In this document: one piece after another, positions 11,901 through 21,815 of the stretch
Layout of the letters: the number at the start of each line of letters is the position of its first letter
How positions within the stretch are numbered: the stretch's first letter is position 1
Source of the DNA: Pyxicephalus adspersus
Lineage: Eukaryota > Chordata > Amphibia > Anura > Pyxicephalidae
DNA: 64,000 nucleotides
Assembly (NCBI RefSeq): GCF_032062135.1
Contig: NC_092859.1
Span: 23,096,178 to 23,160,177 of the forward strand
Direction of reading: 5' to 3'
Notes under the pieces: generated by a model
What the model saw: only the letters and a program-made list of their open reading frames with translations
Told to the model about the DNA's origin: nothing
The model's database searches: none
Made by a program: the position numbers and the translations under genes

Positions 11901-12216
11901 GCAAAACATAAGTAAAGGAAACTCGAGCAATGGGATGAAACAAATAAAATGCATAAAAACAATTGAATCCACAGGCGAAAAGTTTATAAATAGAGCCCTT
12001 GAAGTCACCTTTGACTCGTCACTCTTTTTTACCCCCCACATCCAGAACAGATAGTGCTCCGTAAAATGTTGCAGCTTAATAACATACTAATATCATATTA
12101 GGAAAGTATTGCAGTGCAGTGTTCTTTATTTATTTCAATTGAATAAATAAATAAATGTATCGGTCTAGATTTGTCAATCCTATTAATAATGTGCCTATCT
12201 TGAACATTTTTTACAG
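8999..12216. other. Long stretch with no supported gene
   Basis: AT-rich sequence with scattered homopolymers (T-run at 9921-9937). A block at 9330-9800 looks repetitive but was not classified. ORFs here are short and of random composition. The only notable sites are the ISRE-like motif and splice donor at 10115-10220, listed separately. A block at 11590-11860 (CGCATGCCAGGAGTGTACGT and following) looks like another interspersed repeat. The right end is the acceptor of the first FAM111-like coding exon. Confidence 0.4.
10115..10224 (+). promoter_or_regulatory. ISRE-like motif followed by a strong splice donor
   Basis: TTTCTGTTTC at 10115-10124 fits the interferon-response core TTTCNNTTTC on this strand. 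A TTATAAAA string is at 10194-10201, and GCCAG/GTAAGA, a near-ideal donor, is at 10214-10224. This could be a 5' UTR exon of the FAM111-like gene, whose first coding exon begins at an acceptor 2 kb downstream. The TATA-like string is too close to the donor to place a normal start site before it. So either the start site is upstream, or the match is chance. Only the motifs are seen; the function is inference. Confidence 0.25.
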
Positions 12217-12272
12217 AAATGGAAGTGGCAGATGGGGTGTCAGAAAATACCAGCATGGAAAACATGATGTTG
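12217..12272 (+). CDS. FAM111-like protease, first coding exon
   Basis: TTTTTTACAG (12207-12216) is a clean acceptor and GTAAGT (12273-12278) an ideal donor. Between them ATG at 12219 stands in a strong start context (A at -3, G at +4). It opens 18 codons, MEVADGVSENTSMENMML, ending exactly on a codon boundary. The next exon at 21816 also begins on a codon boundary (phase 0), so the two join in frame. The peptide is acidic and Ser/Thr/Asn-rich. It does not show the PCNA-binding box known near the N-terminus of human FAM111A. The upstream acceptor means at least one 5' UTR exon lies further left. Extra small exons inside the 9.5-kb intron cannot be excluded. Confidence 0.6.
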
Positions 12273-12507
12273 GTAAGTTTAGGACTCAGACAATGTGATT
12301 TTATTTTTACCCCTTTTTCAGTTATTGTTTTTAAAATAACACACTGTGTTATGGCCCCATAGTGGCGACCTCCAACACATAATGCAAATGCTGCAAATGT
12401 TGTAAAACAAGACAAAACCCTAAACTCAGATTCACCCTGCACAATTTAGGTGCAAGCTGACTGAGAGTAGTCATGACTAGAGGTGGATTTGCCCCCCTGG
12501 CAGTATT

Positions 12508-12569
12508 CCCGAGTGTGGCTCAGGGTAAAAAAAACATGCAAAAAGCCGAAACCCCGAGCCACACTCGAG
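12508..12569. repeat. Hairpin from a piggyBac-type subterminal repeat
   Basis: Arms at 12508-12526 (CCCGAGTGTGGCTCAGGGT) and 12551-12569 pair with about one mismatch, with a 24-nt loop. The preceding CCCCCCTGGCAGTATTCC matches the terminal region of the piggyBac at 36451-39192 (right end: GGAATACCGCCAGAGGGGG in reverse). It is therefore probably a decayed piggyBac-family MITE end. Confidence 0.55.
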
Positions 12570-12591
12570 GTAGCTAAAAACAATAAAAAAA

Positions 12592-14226
12592 TACACAGGT
12601 CCATAAATATTTGGACAGAGACTACTTTTTTCAAATTTTGGTTTTGTACATTACCACAATTATTTTTAAATGAAAAAAACTCAGATGCAGTTGAACTACA
12701 GACTTTCAGCTTTAATTCAGTGGGTTGAACAATAAGATTGCATAAAAATGTGAGGAACTAAAGCCTTTTTTTAACACAATCACCTAATTTCAGGGGCTCA
12801 AAAGTAATTGGACAAATTAAAAAGCTGAAAATAAAATGTTAATTTCTAATATTTGGTTGCAAACCCTTTGCTGGCAATGACAGCCTGTAGTCTTGAACCC
12901 ATGGACATCACCAGATGCCGGGTTTCCGCCTTTTTAATGCTCTGCCAGGCCTTTACTGCAGCGGCTATCAGTTGCTGTTTGTTTGTGGGCCTTTCTGTCT
13001 GAAGTTTAGTCTTCAACAAGTGAAATGCATGCTCAATTGGTTTCAGATCAGGTGACTGACTTGGCCATTCAAGAATATTCCACTTCTTTGCTTTAATAAA
13101 CTTCTGGGTTGTCCATCTGTATTATGAAACAGCTCCCAATCAATGTGACTGCATTTAGCTGGATTTGAGCAGACAGTATGTCTCTGAACACCTCAGAATT
13201 CATTCGGCTGCTTCTGTCCTGTGTCACATCATGGATAAACACTAGTGTTCCAGTGCCATGGCGGCCATGCACGCCCAAGCCATCACACTGCCTCAGCTAT
13301 GTTTTACAGATGATGTGCTATGCTTTGGATCATGAGCTGTTCCACACCTTCTCCATACTTTTTTATTGCCATCATTCTGGTAAAGGTTGATCTTGGTTTC
13401 ATCTGTCCAAAGAATGTTTTTCCAGAACTGTGCTGGCTTTTTTAGATGTTTTTGAGCAAAGCCCAATCTAGCCTTTCTATTCTTGAGGCTTATGAGTGGC
13501 TTGCACCTTGCAGTGCACCCTCCGTATTTACTTTCATGCAGTCTTCTCTTTATGGTAGACTTGGATATCGATACACCTACTTCCTGGAGAGTGTTGTTCA
13601 CTTGGTTGGCTGTTGTGAAGGGGTTTCTCTTTACAATGGAAATGATTCTGCCATCATCCATCACTGTTGTCTTCCATGGACGTCCAAGTCTTTGGCGTTG
13701 CTGAGTTCACCGGTGCTTTGTTTCTTTCTCATGATGTACCAAACTGTAGATTTTACCACTCCTAATATTGTAGCAATTTCTCAATTTTTTTTTCTGTTTT
13801 TGAAGCTTAAGGACAGCTTGTTTCACCTGCATGGAGAGCTCCTTTAACCGCATGTTGACTGATCACAGCAAAATCTTCCACATACAAGCACCCCCTCCCC
13901 CCTCAAATCAACTCCAGGCTTTTTATCTGCCTAATTGATAATGACATAACAAATGAATTGGCCACACCAGCCTATGAGATAGCCTTTGAGTGAATTGCCC
14001 AATTACTTATGAGCCCATGAAATAAAGTGATTGTGATAAAAAAAAAGGCTTTAGTTCCTTACATTTTTATGCAATCTTTTTGTTCATTTTGTTCAACTCA
14101 CTGAATAAAGCTGCAGGTCTGCGGTTCAACTGAATCTGAGTTTTATTTAAAATTATTTGTGGTAATGTACAGAACCAAAAATCGAAAAAAAAATTCTCTG
14201 TCCAAATATTTATAGCCCTAACTGTA
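12592..14226 (-). mobile_element. Tc1/mariner element with long inverted repeats (Tc1-a)
   Basis: The left end (TA at 12592, then CAGGTCCATAAATATTTGG) and right end (CCAAATATTTATAGCCCTAA, CTG, TA at 14225) are inverted. The pairing continues for about 200 bp: TTTGTACATTACCACAATTATTTT on the left answers AAAATTATTTGTGGTAATGTACA on the right. A TA dinucleotide flanks both ends, as expected for Tc1 insertion. The element lies in the intron of the FAM111-like gene, in reverse orientation to it, and holds the broken transposase listed next. Confidence 0.85.
12850..13853 (-). pseudogene. Tc1-type transposase, broken
   Basis: Reading on the minus strand from ATG at 13853: MRLKELSMQVKQAVLKLQ is the paired-like helix-turn-helix start. 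After a frameshift, 13664-13293 gives TANQVNNTLQEVGVSISKSTIKRRL (second HTH) and then FWKNILWTDETKINLY. That segment holds the first catalytic Asp of the DDE triad, plus NDGNKKVWRR. Beyond 13293 the frame is lost again. 13278-13093 gives HGTGTLVFIHDV and ending FIIQMDNPE in place of the usual Q-D-N-D-P box. The remainder to about 12850 has several stops. Tc1 transposases are about 340 residues; this one carries at least three frame breaks and is dead. It cannot supply transposase to other copies. Confidence 0.8.
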
Positions 14227-14252
14227 ATTATGATACATAAACTGCTTTAACA

Positions 14253-14478
14253 TAATGGGCCTGATTTATTAAAGCTCTTCAAGGCTGGAGAGAATACACT
14301 TTAATCAGTAAACCTGGGTGATCCAGCTAACATGAAATGGATTTCCATCATTTGTTATTTGTAAGCAAATGTTTTAAATCCTGTACCAGATCCTTTCCAG
14401 GTTTGCTGGATCACCCTGCTTCACTTGTGAAAGTGTATCCTCTCCAGCCTTGGAGCGCTTTAATAAATTAAGCCAATT
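14253..14478. repeat. Palindromic MITE family A copy
   Basis: Ends GGGCCTGATTTATTAAAGCT and GCGCTTTAATAAATTAAGCC are inverted. The inner blocks GGGTGATCCAGC and GCTGGATCACCC, and the CTCCAGCCTTGG / CAAGGCTGGAG pair, fold on each other. It sits just right of Tc1-a, within the FAM111-like intron. Confidence 0.75.
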
Positions 14479-16018
14479 ATTCCCAGTCTAGTTTCAATTG
14501 CACAAGTCTTGTGCAACTAGGGGATTTTCTGTGAAAGCAGTGTATGTATCATAATTATGTATGAATCTAAAGTGTATCAATACATTATTAGCTTTTCAAC
14601 AAAACTTCCGGAGCCTCAAACCTTTTTATTTTGTCTCTTCATCCACTTGTACCTTGTAATGTCAAAACACCCAGTGGTAACTGGTTTGATGATTTTAAAG
14701 TAAAATGGAAGAATCAAAAGGGAAAGGTAACCAATAGGGGAGATTGCATTTTAGTTTGTTAGTAATAATTTGAAACTGCACGCAAGCAACTGGTATAAAA
14801 AACAAATGACATGTTTTTTTACAGGTTGTTTTATTCTAAATGATTTGTACTTCTATCCATCCAGTGCTGGTATTTGCCCCACTCTATCACAATGTGCACT
14901 CTGACAAGGTAGAAAACATAACTTTAATGCACAACAATTTAGTAAAACGTACAGGTCTTGTCCTCCCACCTCCCATCTTATTATTATGGACAGTGAAAGA
15001 CAGAGCAGTAGACTCAATTTTTCACTATGCTCCCATCAACATGCTCCTTTAACTGCAACCAACCACACTGACACTTTGTTCTGATTATTTCTCTCTCTAT
15101 AGTCTGAACTGTGCTGTGCTTTGACTACAAAAGACTAGTACCAAATTTTGGTACTTACACTGTTTTTCGTTACCAAAACAAATAAATAATTTTATTCAAT
15201 AATGGCTAAAGAACTTCATTAATTTGTGGAAAATTTTACTCATTGACTACAAATTCCATCACATTTTCCCACCCTGAAGGTTTATTATCAGCCCTTTCTG
15301 AAATACTAATTCTAACCATTAGGAATTGAAGAATGCCTATTAGAAGCAAAAAAAAAAAAAGGTGGATATGTTGACAGCCAGTATAAAGCTTCTTTCCCAC
15401 AGAAAGTAATTCAAGATTCACAAATAACAGACTCCGAGTGGAAGGAGCCATGGAAGGAGCCACAGAAGGAGCCTGGAAAGATGACAAAGAAAAAAAAACC
15501 CAAGGCTAATGGCTGCCTTAATGGTGGAGGCCTCAATAGATATCAGTGAACCTTAAGCCCGGATTATGCTGGGATGCATCACAGCAAGAAGAAAACTTTG
15601 GCTAAGACCCAGGGTGGATGATCCTGCATCAAAACATAACTGGTGCAAAATTTCTTTGGAGGGTAAAACAAGCTTGATTCTCAATTCTGGATTCTAGATT
15701 TATTTCTGAAGACACTTGTCTATTGAAAAAACACCCCACAAGTCAGTAGGAGAGAGACACAATCATATAAGCCTGGAAGGGAGTTCCTAAGGCCCTTTAA
15801 ATTTTGTCCGCCTGTTCACTTGGAGCCAAACTTTCAAGTTGTGGCCAGGAGTGGGAAAACTTCATTGGGACACTGCCAAAGTTGGATAAGGCCATGCATG
15901 AAAATTTAAAAACTCCCCAAGACAATTTTTAACACGCAAGTATATCGCTGTCTCCAACCAAGGGAAAAAATGCTAAATCAGCATATTTTGACACTCCGAC
16001 AACAGAAGGCCATAGTGT
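14479..16018. other. Intronic stretch with no supported gene
   Basis: AT-rich to about 15200, then moderately mixed sequence. Short repeats GGAAGGAGCCATGGAAGGAGCC are near 15440. Sequence from about 15800 is probably the 5' part of the Gypsy remnant that follows, but no domain can be read there. Confidence 0.4.
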
Positions 16019-17300
16019 TTGTTCCTTCAAGATAGAGGTTCAAAGGATCCTCCATCATCTCTGCCACCTTCTGCCTCCATCCCAGAGCTGATGCAGTTAG
16101 GGCTTGCTAGACCATCTGTTAAAGAATGTCAGAGAAAGATCCAGGCCCACCTTTGCTTTTACTGTGGCTATTCCAGGCACTTTCCATGCATCTGTCTATT
16201 CAGGCTAGCAGGTAAAAGGTAAATCAACTTCCCCACCACCAAGCTACCTCCTTATCAGCTCATGTTTTCCTGTTCTTGTCCCTCCAGGGTCTGAAAAGAA
16301 TCCTCAAAGTCCAAGTGATACTTGACTCCATGGACCTCAAGCACGACAAGTCCACATCCCTCTGCACGGCAATGTACAGCCCTTGTTCTTGCATCTTGCA
16401 GACGGGTCTAAAACTAAGTCTGGGCCAGTAACCCCTGGAGATCTCCTCCCCACTATCTACCCTGGCCATCATGGATTTTTGAGTTTTGTTATCTTACCCT
16501 CTCCACTTTTTCCCATCATTCTTGGCATATCATGGCTGCAGGCCCATAATCCATGTGTCAATTGGTCCACTGGAGAGGTGTCCTTACCCTCTGTTTTTTG
16601 TCTTTAATTTCCTTTGTTTGGACACAGAGAAAATGTCATGTCCCACCTGCTTACCAGAATTACCTGGATGTCTTTGATAAAGCAGGGGTTTATGCTCTCT
16701 CCACTCTCCAAATTATTACTTTCCAAATAAACACCTACCTGCAGTTGAGAACCCGTTTGGTCATATTTACCCTCTTTCTGAACCTGAGTTTGCTACCCTA
16801 GTGTAATAAATTGATGAGAATCTGAAGAAAGGGTTAATCCAACCATTCATGTCCCAAGCTGGAGCAGGCATATTTTTGTTAAAAAAAAGATGGCACCCTT
16901 TGACTACCTACACACATATATTAATACACGCAATAATTGTCATTGGAAAGGATCTTTCACAATCCTTTCCAAAGACAAACTACTTCATGATGCATGAACA
17001 AGTGCTGTACATACAGCATCGTTCTGCTTTACGAAGAAGGGAGGGGGAGAACGATGGAGCGCCACCCCGCTGCATTCTCTCTCTCTTCACTTGGATTCGA
17101 TCGTTGGTCGTCCATCATCCGGGGATCCGCCACACGCCAGATAATGTACACACGCCAGATTCTTGTCCGATATTGGCCCTAGGGCGTGTAACATCCCCAC
17201 CACTAGAGCCTCTGGGCAGCTTTTTAGACTCTACACCCTGTGCACGTCTGTGTCAACTGAGATGGTGACATGGAGGGTTCGCCATCCTGCCCTGCGTTAC
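16019..17300 (+). pseudogene. Ty3/Gypsy retrotransposon remnant (Gypsy-a): gag zinc knuckle, protease, start of RT
   Basis: Gag C-terminus at 16019-16222: PELMQLGLARPSVKECQRKIQ followed by LCFYCGYSRHFP, a worn CCHC zinc knuckle. The end of the aspartic protease domain is at 16486-16600, with ILPSPLFPIILGISWLQAHNPC and NWSTGEV. The spacer before RT is at 16640-16800 (PPAYQNYLDVFDKAGVYAL, then PFGHIYPLSEPEF in another frame). The RT entry follows at 16850-16890 (AGAGIFLLKKR). The order matches Gypsy pol. Stops are frequent and RT is interrupted by the MITE at 16903-17197. No LTR was placed. Confidence 0.7.
16903..17197. repeat. MITE family C copy nested in Gypsy-a
   Basis: The left part ACTACCTACACACATAT and right part ATAATGTACACACGCCAGATTC resemble the family C ends. 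The block TTGTCCGATATTGGCCC is the reverse complement of the 8730-8750 region of the other copy. It interrupts the Gypsy reverse transcriptase, so it inserted later. Confidence 0.55.
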
Positions 17301-17411
17301 ACTGACAAGTTCATTCTTTGTGGAGAAACCGCGTAACTGCTTGGTCAGTATAGTACCTGGTTTTTTTACAACATTGGTAAAAATTATGCCTGGTTCTTCT
17401 CAGCTGACATG

Positions 17412-18766
17412 TCACAGATTTAAGTCAGTACGAACTTTATGTAATGCCGCCTCAGTGGCGACAGTGGGATTCAATTTATGTAGTTGAACCGCTCTAAGGT
17501 AGTCTGCTTTCAGTCGAGATTGGCTTGGGTGCATTCTTTCTTTTGGGCTGAAGACAATTGGATGAGGTGACCCCTCTGTACTGATATATAAGCACCCCAT
17601 AATACAACCAAGGAGGAGCTTAAACCATTATTCATTAAAAAAATACTTAAAATGGCCAATAACTTATGAATTATATCTGGATGTGCTAATAACAAATCAT
17701 TGATCGACCACATTCAGAAGTATGGCTGGATTATCAAAAACCTACAAACGATAACCACCAGATCATGGTCAGACCATGATTCTGCTGGAATACCTGCCTT
17801 GAGAATGTCACAGAATCCAGCAGGTCTGGGGCATCTGTGCCTGTTTCTGGCTTACCCTCCTTGCAGTCCCCTGCTCCCAGCACCATCTCTGATTTTGGAT
17901 CCAACTCTCCATATGTCAACAAGTCCCATATTTTTAAATTGTTCTAGAATGACCTCGGTCTGGAGGGGAACTTCTAGGAGATATAGAACATGTATTCAAT
18001 TTACTATTTAGGACAAAATTTGAATCAACGCAACAGATCAGGGTGTCTTGCATATGATGTTGAGTCTCCTGAAGCATCTTTTGTAAAATAAAAGTGACTT
18101 CCAAGTTTTGTATGTTACCTTACAAAATTATGCAGCTTCCTTCAGCATCAGCAGCCTGAGACACACAAACAAAAGGCAATGTCCTATAAAAAGTAATCAT
18201 AACCCCTTTTTCCTTATTAGTAGCAGAGGTGCAGAAAACCTGAGGGTATTTTACATGCATGAAGCCAGTGCCACATCTTGGCTTGCTTACACTGTAAAAA
18301 ACAAGAGTAAAAAAAACAGACGTTTCATAACGAAGCCAAAGCCCAGGTCCACAGTAACTAACCAAACTGCCAAAGAAAGGCCCAAGAGTCTCATAAAAAA
18401 ATTTAGGAAAAATACTCAACTTCTCTCAGCTTTCAATCTGGAGACTTAGAATGAAAAACTTGAAATCCAAATCGTGCTAGAGCTTCAGAGCGTTGTGAGG
18501 ATCTGGGTTGGGATAGATGGACCTGTATTAGGAGCCTGAGGGGACTTTTACCCAGATGGATATGGGGATACATCCTGCACTAGTAATCCTTGAGCAGCAA
18601 AACACGCATATGCTTCCTCACGAGATGTAATTTGATGTATGTGGCCTTGTAGTTGAAATAAAAGTTTAAAAGGGTAGCTCCATCTATACTTGATTCCATT
18701 AGCATGCAAGGTGGTAAGGTAAGGGCAGAGGGCCTGGCGTTTAGCAAGGGTAGGGGGGGTTAACAT
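17412..18766 (-). pseudogene. L1 remnant (L1-b): ORF1 C-terminus, then ORF2 endonuclease and linker
   Basis: Minus strand, in order. 18766-18548 reads TPPTLAKRQALCPYLTTL... FKLLFQLQGHIHQITSREEA, the C-terminal domain of L1 ORF1p. An inter-ORF stretch follows. 18010-17720 has late endonuclease pieces including SWSDHDLVVI (in frame with stops nearby). 17713-17412 reads WGAYISVQRGHLIQL then QKKE, the region between endonuclease and RT. Several frame breaks are present. The expected RT does not follow at lower coordinates, where Gypsy-a lies instead. It is inside the FAM111-like intron. Confidence 0.7.
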
Positions 18767-19282
18767 TTGTTCACTATTTTAGGGGGAATGCTTAGAATGG
18801 ACAACAGAAGCCACACCTGGTTGGCATAAATAGCACCAATCATGACCTAGTCACAGAACAACCTGTTAAATTTTACAGCAACTTATGTGCCAAGTCACCT
18901 CATTTATTAGGCAGATTATTTATTCCAACATCGGTTAGACAACAAAAAATGGAAAATGAAACCTTGCATATTCCAAAAAATGTCTTTGGACAAAGACCCA
19001 GAGGAGTATTTCTCTTGCAACTTTAGGCTTCCCTTCTTTTGTGATGGGGTTCCCATGTCCCCAGCAGATGAACATAGATCCTCTGGTCTGTCCAAAAGCC
19101 TTTGCTCTTTCTCCCCTAATCCATCAAAATTTGGTGGGGATGCACAGGAAATTATGTAAAGGTTTTAGCAATCATACTGTATTGGCAAAGACACACTAAT
19201 GGAATCAACCGGGGATTTTCAGGTGTTTTTGAATGCAGTTATGTTGTATGGTTAGGTTCCATTCCTGGTAGGAACCCTTGGT

Positions 19283-20345
19283 TTACCAAAAAAAGCCAAG
19301 AAGTGAGCGTGCTGAGCTTACACCCTGGCAATGTTTCACTCTTTCCCAGACCAATATACCGGTAGAGTACTGGAGGGAATGGCAAGCAATCTTGGATCGC
19401 AGACAGGCAGGGATCCACATGAAGGAGGCAATTGCTGCCCCTGTGTCAGACTGAGCTTCCATGTCCAACCATTGAGGCCATCTGGTTAATAGCGTTGTGC
19501 AAGATAGCAGATCCACTTGTGCGGTTCTTTAAAAATATCTGAAACTTTGGATGCCAAGACCTTCCATTGTCCAGGGTTTGAGCATTGTGAAACAGTTGAT
19601 TGCTGTCTCCTTGCGACCCCAGGTAAATTCCATAACCTTGAATTGGAATAGGTCAAGAAACCTCTGTGCCATAGACATTGGGAGTGTGTGAAACAGGTAG
19701 AGTAACCTGCTTAGAACTTTCATCGTGTTCATGTTCATCTTGACTGCTGTGATCCCCCCCAGCCAACCTGTAACCCTTATAGACAGGCAAGTTGATTAAC
19801 AATCTTTAACAGGTTGGAGACTGATAATATTGGTGAGGTTAGGTACATCAAAATATCATCCGCAAATAACACGCATTTATGCTTCATCTTTCCACACAAG
19901 ATACCTCTAATGTTGGGGCAGCTACGTAAGGCTTTTGCCAGTGGAGAGGGGGCAACCCTGTCTGGTGCCTCGCTTGATAGAGAACATGTCAGAATACAAA
20001 CCCCCTAATGAGACCTTTGCTGCAGGCATGGTATATAGTAGTTAAAAGCTGTAGGAAGGTACCGCCGAAGTTCATACGCCAAAGTATATAGAAAAGGTAG
20101 TCCCAGGACAAGCTTTTGAATGCCTTTTGGAGGTCTATGGACAGTAGCATAGCCTTTCTCAAGGTGCTTTTGTCCCAATTAGAAATTAGGTCAAAAGACC
20201 TCCTGATATGGTCGGGGGCTTGGTGGAACAGTATAAAACTGACTTGGTCAGTTTACAGGAGTGACAGGATCTCGGTCATGATCTTGAGATCACAATTAAT
20301 GAGAGATATTAGGTGATAGTTAGGGAGTGATGCTAACCTGGCTTG
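19283..20345 (-). pseudogene. L1 remnant (L1-a): reverse transcriptase core and thumb
   Basis: Minus strand, reading down from 20345: SLINCDLKIMTEIL, the RT palm region with LLSIDLQKAFKSLSWDYL (about 20170-20115), then FSIKRGTRQGCPLS (about 19985-19940), then LFADDILMYLTSP, with the FADD catalytic box at 19866-19855. The post-RT segment is at 19738-19529 (MNTMKVLSRLLYLFHTLPM) and 19516-19283. Stops and frameshifts separate the parts. It cannot be continuous with L1-b, because the minus-strand order would be RT, then ORF1, then endonuclease. So it is a second L1 copy or a rearranged piece. Confidence 0.75.
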
Positions 20346-20348
20346 GGG

Positions 20349-21180
20349 ATTACACTGAGATGTTGATGTCCATAAAGCTGGAAAAGGTTACAACACCATC
20401 TCTAATGATTTTGGAATTGAACAAACAGATTGTGTACAAGTGGAGGAAATTTACCTTACCCAAAAGTGGTCAACCATTACTATGAAATACCTCGATGTGC
20501 AAGGCGTGTAATAGTCCAAGGGGTTACAAAGGAACTTGGGGTAACTTCTAAGCAACTGGAAGCTTGTTTTGCATTGGTGAATGTTAATGGTCATGAGTCC
20601 ACTATCAGAAGAACACAGAACAGCAGTTTTGTGTATGGCAGGGTAGCAAGGAGAAAAGCACTGCTCTTCCACAAAAATATTGCTGACCTTCTACAGTTTG
20701 CTAAAGATCGTAGGGACAAGCCAGAAGGATACTGGAAGAATGTTTTGTCGGCTGATGAAGCAAAAATAGAACTTTTTGTCTTAAATGAAGAACGTTCAAA
20801 TTAGAGAAAGAATATCTATGCTGGAATGCTGTGTTTTTCTATGCTGTGTTTATCTGTCTGTGAACAGAATCTTAAGAGACAATCGGTCAGGCAGCAAGAC
20901 AACAATCCTATAAACACAAGTCGTTTTTACCAGAAAAAGGTTAGAGAACAATAAAGTGAATGTTCTGGAATGGCCAAGTCAAAGTCCTCACAATAATCCA
21001 AATGAAATGCCGTGGAAAGACCTACAACAAGTGGGTTCATAGAAGGAAACCCACCACCATCCACATGCACAAGGGAGACACACCAAATACTGTACCCATA
21101 GCATGATTCACTTTTGTCACACATTGATATGTTTATGGGTCTTTTTTTTTTCAATGATTACATGACCAAATATAAAAGTT
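20349..21180 (+). pseudogene. Second Tc1-type transposase remnant (Tc1-b)
   Basis: Plus-strand pieces: VHKAGKGYNTISNDFGI (20370-20420), a first HTH. The long open part 20430-20804 has RRVIVQGVTKELGVTSKQL and NGHESTIRRT (second HTH), VARRKALL, then PEGYWKNVLSADEAKIELF with the first catalytic Asp. After a break, 20895-21020 gives QQDNNP (second Asp region), VLEWPSQSPHNNPNEMPW (third acidic residue kept as Glu) and KDL. It belongs to a Tc1 subfamily different from Tc1-a. It lies in the same intron but in sense orientation. It is inactive: two or more frame breaks, and Trp of the usual W-T/S-D-E box changed. Confidence 0.75.
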
Positions 21181-21815
21181 ATTGTTTGCTTTTTTCATCT
21201 CCTTTTTAGGATTTTTGAGATTTCTGTCAAAAACTAACAGTCAGTGTTAATGAAGACTTTCTACAAACATTCCCTTTTTATTTCTCCAAGTGGTTTTCTA
21301 GTGGCATAGCTAAAGACCTGTGGACTCGATGTGAAATTTAATACTAAGCTCATTCTCTTTGTAGCTGTTGCAGAAGTGAGATTAGGGACTGTGTCTCATA
21401 GGCAAACAATAGTCAAACAATCACTGAAGTTTTTTATTGTTTTATACTGGTCAACTAACATCGTCTGATGGGTGACTAATATACATTTCCCTGAAAACAC
21501 TGAACACAATTTCCTCATTTAAAACACATAATTATTAGTTTCAAATTACATACACTACATTTAGGAGCAGTTTTTTTTATTGATTTTTTTTTATATTTCA
21601 GGGAAATTATTAATTAACAATATTATTATGAATTAATTAACAAAATTGTTATTTAACAATATTGACAACAAAATATTAGTTATACAATAGTTGCAGTGGT
21701 ACAGAGTTACTGTACTGTCATTATACATTTATAGATTATCATTATAATTATCTGATCCAAACCAATATAAATGTATGTTTTATTTAAACCACATTTTTTT
21801 CATTTTAACACGCAG
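21181..21815. other. AT-rich intron end before the large FAM111-like exon
   Basis: No gene is visible. The sequence is strongly AT-rich, with ATTAATTAACAA-type strings at 21610-21670. It ends in a T-rich tract and ACACGCAG, the acceptor at 21815. Confidence 0.5.

Noticed and set aside
18108..18449. 113-codon plus-strand frame (Lys/Ser/Asn-rich)
   Set aside because: It lies antisense to the L1-b inter-ORF region and has no recognisable domain.
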